A stretch of DNA of 64,000 bases from Phascolarctos cinereus (GCF_002099425.1 NW_018344273.1:837001-901000); one strand, 5' to 3'. Counted from the first letter of the stretch, positions 10,735-23,310 are shown. Program-made: numbers and translations. Notes: generated from the letters alone by a model not told the origin.

Positions 10735-11670
10735 CAGCTATTTCTTTGTTGTTATTTTTATTTAATTAAAAAATATTGATGTTTTGTTTTTACAAACCTC
10801 TACAGATTACTACCAGTCTGTGAGAAGTCTCTCATAGCAAAGTAAAACAATTATGCAAAACTAACCATAAAATGACTTCATCTGAAAGTTCATGTAACAT
10901 TCCATATCTGTAACAATCCCCCCATCTCTATTTTTATTTTATTTTTAAACTTTCAAAAAGTTAACAGAAATGAATTTTTCCTCCCCTCCCAACCCCTTTG
11001 GGAAAAAAAAATTCCTTATAACAAACATTTCTAATCAAGTAAACAAATTTCTTCATTGGCCATGTACATATGCATGCATATATGTATACATACATATTGT
11101 GTAAAAATTATATATGTATACATATATACACATATACATACACACACACATACACATACACACACACAAATACACACATGTAGATTTATGTGTTTGTGTT
11201 TCTCATTCTATACCCTAAAGCCATCACTTCTCTGTCAGGTGGATGGTCATTGTGTGGATCAGAGTTTTTGCAGCTTTTAAAGTTGTTTGTCTTTACAGTG
11301 TTGATGCTCTTTTATAAATTGTTCTCTTGATTCTGTTCATTTCATTCATCAGCTTATAAAAGTCTTCAAAATCATTCACTTTATAATATCAATTTTATAG
11401 TAACTTGTTGTGGTTTTGCTCACTTCACTGCCTCAGTTTATGTGTCTTTCCCTGTCTCTTTGAAATTGTCTTTTTCAAAAAAAATTATTTTTTTCATTTC
11501 TTACAGTCTTCTATTACATTCATATATTCCGACTTATTCATCCATTCCTTGATCATGAATTGGTATCTTTTTAGTTTCCATTTTCTTGCTCCTACAAAAA
11601 GACCTGTGGTAAATATTTTTATACCCACAGGACCTTTTCCTATTTCTTTTATCCATTTAGTTTAAAAGAA
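10735..11670 (-). mobile_element. L1 3' fragment (3' UTR and end of ORF2), minus strand
   Basis: Read on the minus strand it holds the end of L1 ORF2 (the block matched by tcttgctcctacaaaaagac, equivalent to tttgccaccacaaaaagag in the better copies at 16.8 and 60.3 kb) followed by a 3' UTR. A (CA)/(TA) microsatellite at 11,060-11,180 interrupts the UTR. Diverged; no open ORF2 frame remains. Confidence 0.7.
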
Positions 11671-12008
11671 ATTAATATAAAGGATCAATGGAGTGCATGT
11701 TTAAGACCTTAATCTATATACACATTAGTTTCTCTCCCCTGTCTCCACTTGTGATATAGCCTCTGGTTCCATTTTCTTAGAAAGGAGCTGTTGAACTATA
11801 AAGTTTACGTCAAGAGATTTTGAATTATGGGCAATGAATATAAAGGTTTTAAATTTGGTATTGATGAATTATTGCTCCTGAAGTTGATGATTGTTTCATA
11901 TGATATGAGCCCTTAAATTCCCACTCCCAGGAAGGCTTATACATGTGTGCGCCATAAATAACATTGTGATATGCCTTCCCATCTCTTGCATGTATTCAGA
12001 ATCATACT

Positions 12009-12009
<1 letters not shown>

Positions 12010-12107
<98 letters not shown>

Positions 12108-12110
12108 TAA

Positions 12111-12146
<36 letters not shown>
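12010..12146. repeat. Long (TA)n tract adjoining a (GT)n tract
   Basis: About 88 bases of pure TA (12,010-12,097) are followed by a short acacacatatataaa bridge and then (GT)n to 12,144. A tract of this length is self-complementary and prone to cruciform formation and length change. The ORFs called through it on both strands are artefacts. Confidence 0.97.
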
Positions 12147-12147
<1 letters not shown>

Positions 12148-12372
12148 GTGTGTTCAGATTATTTGATCAGGCCCAGGTAATAGAAGTGTCTACTATCTCA
12201 CTGGATCACACCACACACCCTCACAATGGTGATGGTTAGTGGGCACATGATCTTGTAATAGCCTTCACAAAATGTTTGATCCTGGCAAGATATTTCCCCA
12301 GATTCTGCCAAAGCTCTGTGCTGATCCAGACAGGCATCTAAGTGACAAAAGGCCCTGCAGTAAACAGTTCAA

Positions 12373-13640
12373 CTATTCCCCATTTGGCATGTTGATGATG
12401 CTGCAAAAATAGAAACAGCTTTGGTTCTGATTATGCATGAAGACTGTGGTGCACCTGTCACAGGTATAGTGTGCACCCAGAAATTCTTTTACATCTAGGT
12501 CTCCATAATACTTGTCATCAGATAACAGCTTAAAGTCTATTGATGAGTAAGGTTGTGCCCTGGTGATGAATGATTGGCACTCTCTCTCATCATGGGGTAG
12601 CACACTAATTGTTACCTCAGAGTGTTCCTCCAAAAAGCCATATCCATAAACCAGATCTCTTTCTGAGCTATAAATCCTAGGGTCTGGTGAGATAGTAGGG
12701 CCTCTGCCAATCACCAAGGATCTGAATGATTGCTTTTGGGTATGAACAAGAGATCAGTGGCAAAGCACAAGTTAGTTCTACAACCTGTGTAATTGCTATC
12801 CACCAAATGTCACCTTTCACAATCAATTACTATGCTATAGATGACCAGTTTTAACTTTCTGTGTGATCCACCCCTTTCCTCCCTAGTATTCTGAACCACA
12901 GTTGCTGTCAATCTCAAGAGGTGATTCCCAAAAATCTTGGATCTCTGAATCATTTTGAAATATTGTATAGGAACCATTAATCATCTAGCTTTCAAACATT
13001 TTTCCTTTCTGAGAACAGGAGCATTTCACCCTGTACCACCCAACTGGATCTATACAAAAGTTTCACTTTCAGTATACTTTTGGATTCTGTCCAAAAATCA
13101 TTGAATATCTGTGGTGACAGACAAGGCCTGAGTAAAGGTTCTAAGCTTCTCTAGGTTGGCCAACCAAAATTTCTTGTCAGGTTCAATGACCCTAAAACAC
13201 TTTATGGGCCTCTCCTCTCTCATCATCCTTTCAAGAAATATTTCAGGGTCCAGATCCTTACCATCAGGTGCCTTGGGCAAAGAAGGTTATGATGGCAACC
13301 TTGGTATCTATTGAGGTGCTTGAAGAGAGACCATAAAGTCGATACTAATTTGTAGGGCCTGTAGGCCTTGGACATCTCTCATTACTACTGGGTATATTTG
13401 GATTTCCAGAGCACCTTGATTCTATGGAGGTGAGGAAATCCATGAAGAGCATTTCCTTTCCAATAGGGAGTTTTTATCGCTACCTATAATCATCAGAGGT
13501 AGAACTGTGTCCTGTGATTCTGAGGGAATGTATAAACAGATCCTTTCTTCTAGGCTAGGAATTCCCATTGAGGTATAATCACTTACATTAGAAACCTAAA
13601 CATCATCAGAGTCTCCAGTCCCTAGAGGATGACTCTCGTT
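12373..13640 (-). pseudogene. Unidentified coding-like remnant, minus strand
   Basis: Two open stretches with protein-like, charged composition lie on the minus strand: 13,098-13,280 (60 codons, includes DPEIFLERMMREERPIKCF) and 12,373-12,717 (114 codons, includes LPHDERECQSF and a CDRC pair). Upstream of the first, the same frame stays mostly open back to about 13,440 with two stop codons. Neither open stretch has an ATG at its head (the first codon is TTG in each). They do not correspond to L1, L2, CR1 or SINE sequence that I know. Best reading: remains of a host gene or retrocopy, dead. I compared them mentally with a TEX14-type pseudokinase and with Sec24; each gave only short, non-decisive matches, so I leave the family open. 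Confidence 0.35.
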
Positions 13641-13714
13641 AAAAAAGTACAAAAACAAAGAAAAAGAAAGCAATCTACCTATGATTCAGGGTGTTAATAT
13701 GAATTAACATTGCT

Positions 13715-14000
13715 TATTGTTATGGTTTTGCTCATGCTTCATTAGCTTATAAAAATCCTCAAAATATTTATTTTTATTATTTTAATGTTACAGATCAAAT
13801 CATTTTTCAGGTTTTTCTTACTTCACTCTGCACCAGTTCATGTAAGTTTTTCCATGTATCTGAAATCATCTATTTCCTCCTTTCTTAATTACAATAATAA
13901 TATTGGAAACCCCCCCCACTTTTTTGTCCACCACTAAAAGAGCTGTTATAGATATTTTCTGTAACAGACTTTTTCCTCTTTCTCTGATCCCTTTTCAATA
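13715..14000 (-). mobile_element. L1 3' fragment, minus strand
   Basis: The blocks ttcacttcactctgcaccag (in part) and ccactaaaagagctgttata match the ORF2 C-terminal and 3' region of the L1 copies elsewhere in the window. Short and diverged. Confidence 0.65.
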
Positions 14001-14124
14001 ACAACACTAAAAATGAAGAACTTCAAAGGGTGTTAGTTAAAAACTGATTAAGACAATGACAATCATGATTTCCAGAGTACATATTATTAGACATGCTATC
14101 CATGATAGAAAAGAGATAGATTTA

Positions 14125-14440
14125 ATCAATCAATGAATAAATATTTATTAAGTACCTACTTTATGCCATGCCCTGTGCTAAATTTTAGGGACAAAAAAGG
14201 GCAAAAGACAATCCCTGCCCTCAAGGAAACTACAATCTAACGGGAGAGACAACATGCAAAAAATATGAACGTGAATATACATGCATTGGGGAATGAGGAA
14301 ACTGGACAGATAGGAGGGAATTAGGTTATGAAGAGCTTTGAATATCAAACAGAGCATTTTCTATTTGATCCTAGTGGTGACAAGGTGGCACTAGAGTTTA
14401 TTGAGCAGGACGATGACATAATCTGACTTGTGCTTTAGGT
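14125..14440 (-). mobile_element. L2 LINE 3' region, minus strand
   Basis: The plus strand reads the L2 end in reverse: aaatatttattaagtaccta, gccctgtgcta, then ctgccctcaaggaaactaca and gggagagacaacatgcaaa, followed by the internal ggttatgaagagctttgaat block. Good preservation for an L2. Confidence 0.85.
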
Positions 14441-14939
14441 GCAGAAGGAGAAACACATGTTTGTACACATCCAATGAGGTAATTTGATTTGTTTGACTTT
14501 GCACATTTGTTACAAGAAATTATTTATTCTTTCTTTTTTTTTCCTCCATGGAGTGAGAATGATAGGAAGAGAAAACAGATTTCTGTCAATTTAAAGGAAC
14601 AATTAAAACTAGAGAGATGGTAGGGATACTACAGATATGAAATATTGCATGGACTTTCAGATGATGTAATATTATTAGTTTTTCTTGTTGTTTTTTTTTG
14701 CAAAAGACCTCGGGGGGGTGTAATCATTAAATGTTTGTGATATTGAAAACATGTTAATAAAACTTTTTTTAAAAAAATAACTCATGAAAATGAACTAATG
14801 ATTCTTGATCTGGGCTATGGTCAATGCTGCCATTCACAAATAAAGTCAGCTTACGATGGGCTTCAGTTTCTTTTTGGGTTCCCTTTTTTGCTACACAGAG
14901 AACCACCTTTTTTTGGATATAGTCAAGTTAACAGGCACC

Positions 14940-15120
14940 CTAGCATGAGCAAGTACTTCTTATGGGCCCGGCACTGTGCTAACTGTTATGCATACAAAGA
15001 AAGGCAAAGGACAGATCCTGAATTTAAAGAACTCCCAGTACAAAGGAGAAGACAACATGCAAATGTACAGCCAAGATATGGATGGGATAAGTTGGAGAAA
15101 ATCTCAGGGAAGTTTTTCAG
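14940..15120 (-). mobile_element. L2 LINE 3' end, minus strand
   Basis: The blocks gcccggcactgtgctaactg, aaggcaaaggacagatcctg and gaagacaacatgcaaatgt follow the L2 3' end in reverse orientation. The 133-codon plus-strand ORF crossing it (14,798-15,199) is incidental. Confidence 0.8.
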
Positions 15121-15354
15121 TTGCCTAGTTATAGTTGGAGTATGCCGGCATGCCTGCACATGCGGCACAAACTCTGATCTCTGCTACACGGCTCCCTGAA
15201 CCATGAATGATTCTTTCTGTTTCTCACCTCCGATCATGGTATAATTTGTGACACACATGAAAAATAGGATCTCTTACACTCCATCATTACCTATTCTTAT
15301 TACTAATGTAGCATTGGAAGTCTTTGTGCATGAACCAGGGCAAAACTCACTCAC

Positions 15355-15520
15355 CTTACCCACAAGGGATCTTTTAGTTTTATCAGGTTGGTGAGGTGTT
15401 TCAAAAGTCTCAACATCTGATACCAGCTTGTACCTGTTGGAATCCTCAGGACCTAGGCTTTTGGAGGAGTACTTCAAAGACGAGGTCTTTCTATATATTT
15501 GACATTATAGTATCTGAAAC
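15355..15520 (-). pseudogene. Exon-like island with canonical splice sites, minus strand, unidentified
   Basis: On the minus strand a 166-base block begins after a tttctcttag-type acceptor (AG at 15,522-15,521) and ends at AAG followed by gtgagtgag (GT at 15,354-15,353). Its second half reads openly as SKSLGPEDSNRYKLVSDVE and onward to a KRSLVGK end, but that frame is closed near the acceptor. A further open stretch lies just upstream at about 15,580-15,680 (includes FQDDEFLESMKSRRAARNE). The block may belong with the remnants at 12.4-13.6 kb. I do not recognise the protein, and the frame change makes a working exon unlikely. Confidence 0.3.
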
Positions 15521-15840
15521 CTAAGAGAAAACAGTTAAATATTTTGTTAATATGTGTATAAACACATGTGCTGTTAGCATTCCATATTCTGCTGATCATT
15601 TCATTCCTGGCTGCTCTCCTAGACTTCATGCTCTCTAGAAATTCATCATCTTGAAAGATGACATCAACTTTGAAGCTCACATCTCTTCAATATCCCTTGC
15701 CCCTGGGGCCAATTCCTTCATCTGAGCAGAGAAAGTGGGGGGTGGACATTAGAGAACTCCTCTTAGATCCTTTATTATCTAAGGAGGACCTGCCAGGGCA
15801 ATAATCTCATCATTTCCCATCCTGACTACAGAACTTCATC

Positions 15841-15844
<4 letters not shown>

Positions 15845-15884
<40 letters not shown>
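15845..15884. repeat. (CA)n microsatellite
   Basis: About 20 uninterrupted CA units. Confidence 0.98.
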
Positions 15885-15886
<2 letters not shown>

Positions 15887-15929
15887 TCTTAGATACAATT
15901 TTCCTCATTTTTTTGTTTTCTTTGTATGT

Positions 15930-16055
15930 TATCTTCATTGTGAGCATCTTGAAGGCAAGGACTATCTTTTATTGTTCTTTGTATTCCCAGCATTAGCATA
16001 GAGCCTGATCCATGGTAGGTGCCTAATAAATATTTATTGACTATTGCTTAATCTA
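15930..16055 (+). mobile_element. L2 LINE 3' tail
   Basis: The typical L2 end reads gaaggcaaggactatctttt, ttgtattcccagcattagc, catggtaggtgcctaataa and then tatttattga. It is in the opposite orientation to the two L2 pieces at 14-15 kb. Confidence 0.85.
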
Positions 16056-16314
16056 TGGATTCCTGAAAGATAATAACTCTGTTGTGTCATCAAGGCTGCT
16101 ATGACTGTTGCTTTAGTTATTACTTTTTTAACTCTGTTAGCTATCTATCACTATACCCATGATACTGGGATGGGTGGGAAATTCAGCAAAACTGATCAAT
16201 ATTTAGAAAAAAAAATCTGATGGTATGTATAATGTGCCACATCTAGGACCCATCCTTCACCTCTGCAAAGTAATGGGGTAGGGACTATCTTCTCATATCT
16301 CTTTTTAGGATCAA

Positions 16315-17142
16315 ATTTGGTTTTTTTTAATTTAAATTTGTATTGATACTTTTTCTTTTTACATTGTCTAGATTTCTCCAAGCATTTGTCCCCTTACTCC
16401 TCCCAGACAGCCATTCCATATAACAAAGACTATTTTCTTTTCTTTTTTCCACATTAGTCATGTTGTAAAGAAGAATTAGAACCAATAGAAGGAACCACAA
16501 GAAAGAAGAAACAAAACACAAGAAAAAAAAGAGCAAATAGTGTGTTTTGATCTGCATTCAGAACCATAGTTCTTTCTCTGGATGTGAACAGCATTTTCCA
16601 TCATGAGTCTTTTGGAGACGTCTTAGAGCCTTGCATTGCTGAAAAGATCAAAGCGTATCAATTTGGCTCTCACTGTGTATAATGTTCTCCAGGTTCTGCT
16701 CACTTCACTCAGCATCGGCCCATACAAGTCTTCCCAGGTTTTTTTGAAGTCCACCTGCTCATCATTTCTTACAGCACAATAGTATTCCATTACATTCATA
16801 CACCATAACTTGTTCAGCCATTTCCCAACTGATGGGCATCCACTCAATTTCCAATTCTTTGCCACCACAAAAAGAGATACTACAAATATTTTGGTACATG
16901 TGGATCCTTTTCCCATTTGTATGATTTCTTTGGGATACAGCCCTAGAAGTGCTATTGCTGGGTCAAAAGGTATGCACATTTTTATAGCCCTTTGAGTATA
17001 GTTCCAAATTGCTCTTCAAAATGGTTGGAGCATTTCACAACTTCACCAACAATGCATTAGTGTTCCAATTTTCCCACATCTTCTCCAACATTTACCATTT
17101 TCCTATTTTGCCATGTTAGCCAATCAGATAGGCGTGAGACTA
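16315..17142 (-). mobile_element. L1 3' end (ORF2 C-terminus plus 3' UTR), minus strand
   Basis: The minus-strand frame at 16,623-16,979 reads the C-terminal part of L1 ORF2: FDPAIALLGLYPKEI, then VAKNWKLSGCPSVGKWLNK and MEYYCAVRNDEQVDF. The 3' UTR follows to about 16,315 and is rich in A on the minus strand. 5'-truncated at 17,142, as is usual for LINE insertions. One frame is open across the C-terminal region, so it is fairly young compared with the neighbouring L1 at 17.2-17.5 kb. Confidence 0.9.
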
Positions 17143-17239
17143 TTTTCTTGAAAAAGAAGAGGAAGAAAAAAATCAGCATGACTAATAAATTTGAAAAATT
17201 CCAAAAACATGTGTAATATGGTACACTTTTGGACCTCTC

Positions 17240-17550
17240 ACCCAAAGGCATAGGGTGGAAGTGCATTCTCATAGCACTTCTTTTAAGCCATGTTATTCTT
17301 TATAATTTTGCAACAATTCACTTAATTTTTTGTTTTTTCTGTTTACATTATTGTAGTCATTGCATGTATTATTTTCTCGGCTCTGCTTCCTTCAGTTGGC
17401 ATTATTTTATGTAAATCTTTCTGTGTTTTTTTATATTCATCACATTCCTTATTTCTTACAGTACAATAATATTCCATTGCATTCACCTACATTCATACTG
17501 CTTAGCTGTTTCCCAGTCAATGAACATTTTCCTTTATTCCAATTCATCTA
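17240..17550 (-). mobile_element. Older L1 3' fragment, minus strand
   Basis: It contains tcttacagtacaataatatt and a weak Trp/Asn-rich C-terminal ORF2 pattern equivalent to 16.75-16.85 kb. Considerably diverged. Confidence 0.6.
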
Positions 17551-17569
17551 GAATTGCTTATTATTCCCT

Positions 17570-18540
17570 TCTCCTCATCTCAGACATCTTCTCTTACTGT
17601 ATTCTTCTTCACTATGTCTCACATGAAGAGGTAGCCCATCTCCTTTTCAACCCCTTTTACAAGCACTATTGAACCCATCTACTTCTATCTTCTCTAGTAG
17701 ACTTTCCCTCTTATCATTTCCACTCCTTCTCTTGTCTTCAATCTCTCCCTGTTTGCTTCCCTGTTGCCTACAACATGTTTATATCTCCATCATTTTAATT
17801 TAAAAATAAAAACAAACAATAGCCTTCTCATTTAATCAGGCCATCATATCTCTCTTGCCTCCTTCCCTGCTAAATTCCCTGAGAAAACTGCCTACACATG
17901 GGACCTGACTTCTTTCTTTCCTCTCCTTCTTTGTAAATCCTCTGCAACCTGATTTCTAACCTTATCACTCAATTTAAACTCCTTCCTCTAGAATTACCAA
18001 TGATTCCCCCTAATTGCCAAATCTGATGGACATTTCTCATGCTTGATCCTTCTTGACCTCTTTGTTGTCTTTTACATCTCCTCCAGGATGAAATCTCTTT
18101 TCTATGTTTTATTGATACTGTTCTTTCCTGATATTCTTCTGTCTGCCTGACTATTCCTTAGTCTCTTTTGCAAGATCCTCATTCAAATCATTCCCATTAC
18201 TTGTTTTCATGAGTCGAATTATCATCTCTACGTATATCATTCTCAGATCTGTATATATAGCCCTAGTTTCTCTTCAGACCCCCTTCTCACATCACCAACA
18301 ATTTGTTTTTTGTAACCTAAAATTTGATGTCCCAAAGGGATCTTAAACTCAATGTATCCAAAAGATAATTCTATTTTTCCTCAAAACCTTTCTATTTCTA
18401 GTCCTATTACTGTCAAAACCACCACTATCTTCTCAGTTACACAGGCTCCCCACTCCAATATCATCCTTAAATTCTCACTTGATCAGCTCCCAATGTGTTG
18501 TCAGTTCTTATTGTTTCTGCCTTCACAACCTCTGTCTCCT
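17570..18540 (+). mobile_element. L2 LINE internal region, plus strand (degraded)
   Basis: A long C/T-rich plus strand with blocks such as aaactcaatgtatccaaaag, ataattctatttttcctcaa and accaccactatcttctcag matches the end of L2 ORF2 as I remember it. No frame is open. The edges are uncertain. Confidence 0.5.
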
Positions 18541-18559
18541 GTGTGAGTGTGTGTGTTTG

Positions 18560-20690
18560 TGTGTGTTCACATTTGCCCTTCTCTCTGCTCACATAGCCAC
18601 CCCACTTTTCTTGGAATACTTCTTGGAAAATTTTTTTCAAAAACTGGTCAACATTTAGAGGACCAACAGTTAAGTTAATGACTTCAGAGGTTTCAGCAAT
18701 CTGCACCCCTTTTTTGACCACTTCTACTGCCATCAATGCGGAAGCAGAAAGGGCTCACATAGGGTGAGAACCTGCTTTATATTTTCACTTCTTTCAAATA
18801 AACAGAAAGTCATACAAATATGGACTATTTGGGGGTGGCCAATATAAGCAATATCACTGATGCTGATTAGACTAGGTGACTTTGAAAGTCCCTTGAAATT
18901 CTAATATTCTTTTATCTCAACCTTGTTGGCCTTGCAACCAGGGATGTGGATCCCTAATTACTTCTGGTTTCATGAGTTCATAATCTCAGTCATGCTCTGC
19001 CTCACCAATGGTTCTTTCCTATATTCTAGAACTGAGTTTTTGTTCCATCAATCATTCAGCTGAATGCAAGCTCTTGCCATTCCATCCAACCTTTCAGGAA
19101 CCAAATGCCTCTTCAATGGATCTTTTCATTTTCTTCAACTCTGTTCTGAATATTTCCACTAACACAGCCTCTTCCCAATGTTGAATTGCTAAGCACTTTC
19201 TAAATTCATTGGTATCAGCAACTTTTCTAAAACAATCCTAACAATCCTAAATAAATAACCCTGGCCGCTGCATCATATTTCTGATGGCAGAATCTGAACT
19301 CCATCCATTAAGATTCCACCTCCCCCACCACAATCTCTCTACAAGATGGTATTTTTTTTCAATCAGAGGAATTACCCAATCAAGAGTATCTCCCAATTGT
19401 CTATTGTTGAAGGCCAATGGTCTAAGCTAATTTTTCATGAAATTGCAAGTTTGAATGTTAATGTTGTGACTTAAAGTGAAAGTTAAATACTAGCGCACAT
19501 TGGCCCACTAAGGCAAGTCTCTGCTCCTGCTGCCACCCAACACAATGGAAGACCTCACATGGATCTTTTGCTATACTGTAGATACCAGTGAAGCATTGAG
19601 ACAATCCATTTGTTGTCCATCCATAACACTTATAATATGTTCACCTCCTTTTCCAATCATGCAAAGCCTTGATGAAGGCTTATGCCTCTGTTCTACTTCT
19701 TTTATTTCTCCATAAAAGCTGTACTTTGGTTTCTCATGGAAATGATCCTGAGCTCTTACATAACAGTGGAGTTGATTGACTTTCTAAATGGAGTCATCCT
19801 ATCCCAGTTAAAGTAAGTGATAAGATACCCAAACAATGAATCTGATTTATAGGCTTTAGAACAAGTGCAAAAAGTCCTTGGTACTGGATTTACATTGCAT
19901 AAAAAAATTTTTTAGAGAAGTCAAAGGACTTAGTCATGCCCTAGGAGTCCTCTACAAATTATCAAATTATCAAATTAATATGTAAGTGGATTCATTGAAG
20001 AAATTAGAGCAAAGTGGCAACTCCAGTGGAAAAAAAATCTCTGAAGAGGAACCTGCTGAGAGGGAGAAGGAGAAAGGAAGAAGAGGCCTGGGCTTTTCCC
20101 TTACCTAGGTCTCCTACCCACAGTCCCTTCCTCAGTTCAAAAGACTTACAAGCTTCAAAGGGTCTGAAGAACATTTGATTTCACAATTTCCAATTTCACA
20201 CAGTAGTCTTGGGTCCCAGAGCAAGAACACATCTTCATATCAGGGTACTAGATCTCATTTTGAGAAGTTAGGGTGGATTCTCTAACATCACAGGCTTGCA
20301 TTTCCACCAGAGGACTTTAGCCCCTGTCCAAGGTGAACATTTAAAAATAGCTTTGGTCAGCCAGCCTTAAGTAGAATTTAGAAAAGATGATGTACTAACA
20401 TAGTAGTGTAAGAGAGTTGATACAAAAAAATGCCCCCAAAATCTGTTGCACTCTCACCACAAATACATAGAATCCATGAAAATTGAATTTGAGCCTAAAG
20501 TTCAATTGAGGAACTCCTGCTTTCTAGAAGTCTTGATTCTATTTGTAGGGTACTCAAGAAGTTCCCCTTAAGCACAAGGTGATTTTTTTGCTACTCTCCT
20601 TGTGAAGTTATGTTCAGTAATCTTGACTTCCAATGTAGCCATTACTCTCTGCTGATCTGGGGATGCCACTATGAAACTGATGGGAAGATG
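18560..20690. other. No feature recognised
   Basis: Unique-looking AT-rich DNA. Only short ORFs, no clear SINE or LINE motif and no splice-bounded coding block that I can support. Confidence 0.5.
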
Positions 20691-21204
20691 GGAAATCAGA
20701 TATCTTTCAGACCCTTGAAATGCTCCAGATATCCTTCTGAATTCCTACAGTCCCACCTATCAGACTGAATGCATAGTTTCACACTTTATCATACACCCTG
20801 CTCATTTCTTTCCTATGAGCCCTGTCTTCTCAACTAGACTCTAAACTTGCGGAGGGCAGAGACTTGGCCTTTTCTGTTTATATCCTGTATAGTTCAGTGT
20901 TAGGCAATTCTCCCTCAGGAGTTTTGCTTTAACAGCCACTCTTTCTCCAAAGACTGCTTCTAAACCAACTCAATAATTTTATAAACAACTCCTCAGATAT
21001 GATCAAGCACTTCAGCTTATGCAAACTCAGTTCCTATTTACTATAACTCTAGTTCCAAGGACTTTTTTACACTGTCTTATGGATGAAATCAAGTACCTAA
21101 GCACTTACATTTATTACGCTGAGGGTTACTTGACTGATTAAATCAACTTACTTTCCACTTAAAATCTATGCCAACATAACACAAACTGGTCATTTTGGCT
21201 AACC

Positions 21205-22495
21205 AGTATGGTACAGTAGAAACAGAATTGGTTTTACAGTGAGGAGGGACCTGGGTTGGGATTCCAGTTCAACTCATTCTAATTGAGTGACCCCAAGAAA
21301 GTTGCTAAGACTCAGTTTGCTCTTCAGTAAAATAGGGATAATAACAACTTTTGTGATCTCTTCCTGTTAATGTTGTTGTGAATAAAAAAATACTATAAAC
21401 CTTGAATCAGTAGTAAAATGTGAGTTACTTCTATCATTACTGTTGGAAAGCAGAGGTCTGACTATAGAGAGTGCTTGCTATCTGAAAATTAAACTAGCTA
21501 AGTACTGGAGGTACATCACTAGAAAGTTAACTTACAGGTAATGGATTTCTGACCATAGCATTTAGCACTACTGATCATCTCTTCGAAGAAATTTCCTTCT
21601 TGTGTTTTCATGACCCTTCTCTACTCTTTCCTTTCCTACCTGAGGGTTCTTTCTTTGCCTCCTTCACTAGATAATTGCCCACTTTTAAGAAGACATACTG
21701 TTAACAAGTGGTATCATCCATTTAGGCTTTTCAAAAGAGGAAAGGTTCAGACTCCCAAGAAACTTATGCTTTATTGAAACCAAAACAAAAGATAAATAGA
21801 TCTGTGATAGCCTATGACACAACCAACTGGATCCACATCTGTCTTGATTTGAGACATGCTTACAACACTCATTACATGCAAAGAGAAAAAAGAGACCTCT
21901 GTCAATAAGAAATTGTGTAGCATAGTGGAAAGAATGTTGGAATTAGAATCAGAGGACCTGAGTTAAATCCTAGAAGATTTAAACTGCTTAGAGGAATCAG
22001 TGTGACTTTGGGTAAGTTATTCTCCCTTTATTGGGCCTCAATTTCCTCATCTGCAAAAAAAAAAAAAGAGAGTTGGACTAGATAATCTCTAAGTTCTCTT
22101 CCACCTATAAATCTATGATCCTGTAAGTCTATGGATTGATCATGGGGTCATGATTCTTGAACACAGGGGTGACATTGTTTTGCACTGAGAAGTAAATGAA
22201 GCCAACTAGTGTCCCTTACAAATGCACTCTCTGCCACCTAAAGTCAACTAGGTAGCACAGTGAGTAGAGAACTGGACCTAGAGTCAGGAAGAACTAAGGC
22301 CAAAATTATCCTCACAGGCTTACTGCTTGTGTGCTCCTGGGCAAATCATCTAATATCTCTATCAGTTTACTCAGCTGTAAAATGGAGGTAATAATAGCAC
22401 CTATATATTAGGGTTGTGAGGATCAAATGAGACAATACTTATAAAACATTTACCATAGCACCTGGCATATACTAGGTGCTTAAAATATTTGTTTT
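21205..22495 (+). repeat. Three CORE-SINEs in the same orientation
   Basis: 21,205-21,445: degraded MIR-like. 21,912-22,130: MIR-like with CR1/L3-type end (tagcatagtggaaagaatgt ... tctatgatcctgta). 22,247-22,495: THER-like with L2 tail (ctaggtagcacagtgagtag ... agcacctggcatatactagg). Each keeps the order head, CORE, tail. Confidence 0.75.
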
Positions 22496-22989
22496 GTTCC
22501 ATCCTCTGCACAGATCTCCCAACTGCCTAATCTGAAGTACTTGTTAAATATTTCAATTAGAAATACTTTGGTGGTTATTCCTATATAATCATCAGTCACT
22601 CAAGCTGTCTCTGTTAACATACCCTTCTGCCTTCTGGAAGAAGGGGTCAGATCTGTACAGATGATCTCTTTTCACTCTTTGTTTGTTGATAAAGCTGTGA
22701 CCACTGGGGTTACTTTGAGTTATGTTACATATTTTTTAAAACACAAACTATCCACTTTATTCAACAAGCAAAAAGAAAGAGAGATCAAAAACCAATTCCA
22801 AAATCCCCTCCAAAAAATAGAACACATTCTAGAGGTACTGAAACAGTCATTTTTTTTCTGTGAATTCTAGAAGCATAAATCCAAAACCCACATCCAATGT
22901 CATTACCATTGTCTGAGCTCTGTCGCAATCTTCAGTTTCTCCCACTGATTGAAGAAAAGGTTCTAAGTTGTCCAAAAGTAGGGATGTCA

Positions 22990-23190
22990 TGGCAGAAGAA
23001 TCACAGACTTTCAGAATCAGATGGGATTTTAGTGACCATCCAATTAAAAACATACCTGAAAAGGAAGCCTCACTACATCATGTGTGACAAATGATCATAC
23101 CACTTTTACCAAAAAGACTCCAATGAAGGTGACTCTACTACCTCTTGCAAAAGCTTATTCCATTTAGGACCTTATACATGCTCTAAGAGA
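22990..23190 (-). mobile_element. CR1/L3 LINE 3' end, minus strand
   Basis: The plus strand reads aatcacagactttcagaatc, agatgggattttagtgacca and later actctactacctcttgcaaa, the reverse-oriented 3' end of CR1/L3. The longer copies at 39-41 and 44-45 kb share the family. Confidence 0.65.
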
Positions 23191-23310
23191 TGCACCCAAT
23201 AGGTCACTTCCTTAGAGGATAGTCCATTTGTGTTCAGATATTTAATCTCTACATACTCTGAGTTGAGGATATTAATTACAATCTTACCCACTTATAAAAT
23301 GGAGAGGTAC

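Noticed and set aside
11896-12180. ORFs of repeating Ile-Tyr on both strands
   Set aside because: Pure translation of the (TA)n/(GT)n microsatellite. The Tyr-Leu and Ser-Ile ORFs at 33.8-34.0 kb and the Ser run at 56.6 kb are likewise microsatellites.
12373-13640. Assignment of the minus-strand remnants to TEX14 or to Sec24
   Set aside because: Short matches can be found to either family, but the Sec24 zinc-finger-like cysteines would be out of domain order and the TEX14 matches need several frames. Mutually incompatible fits show the method is too weak here.
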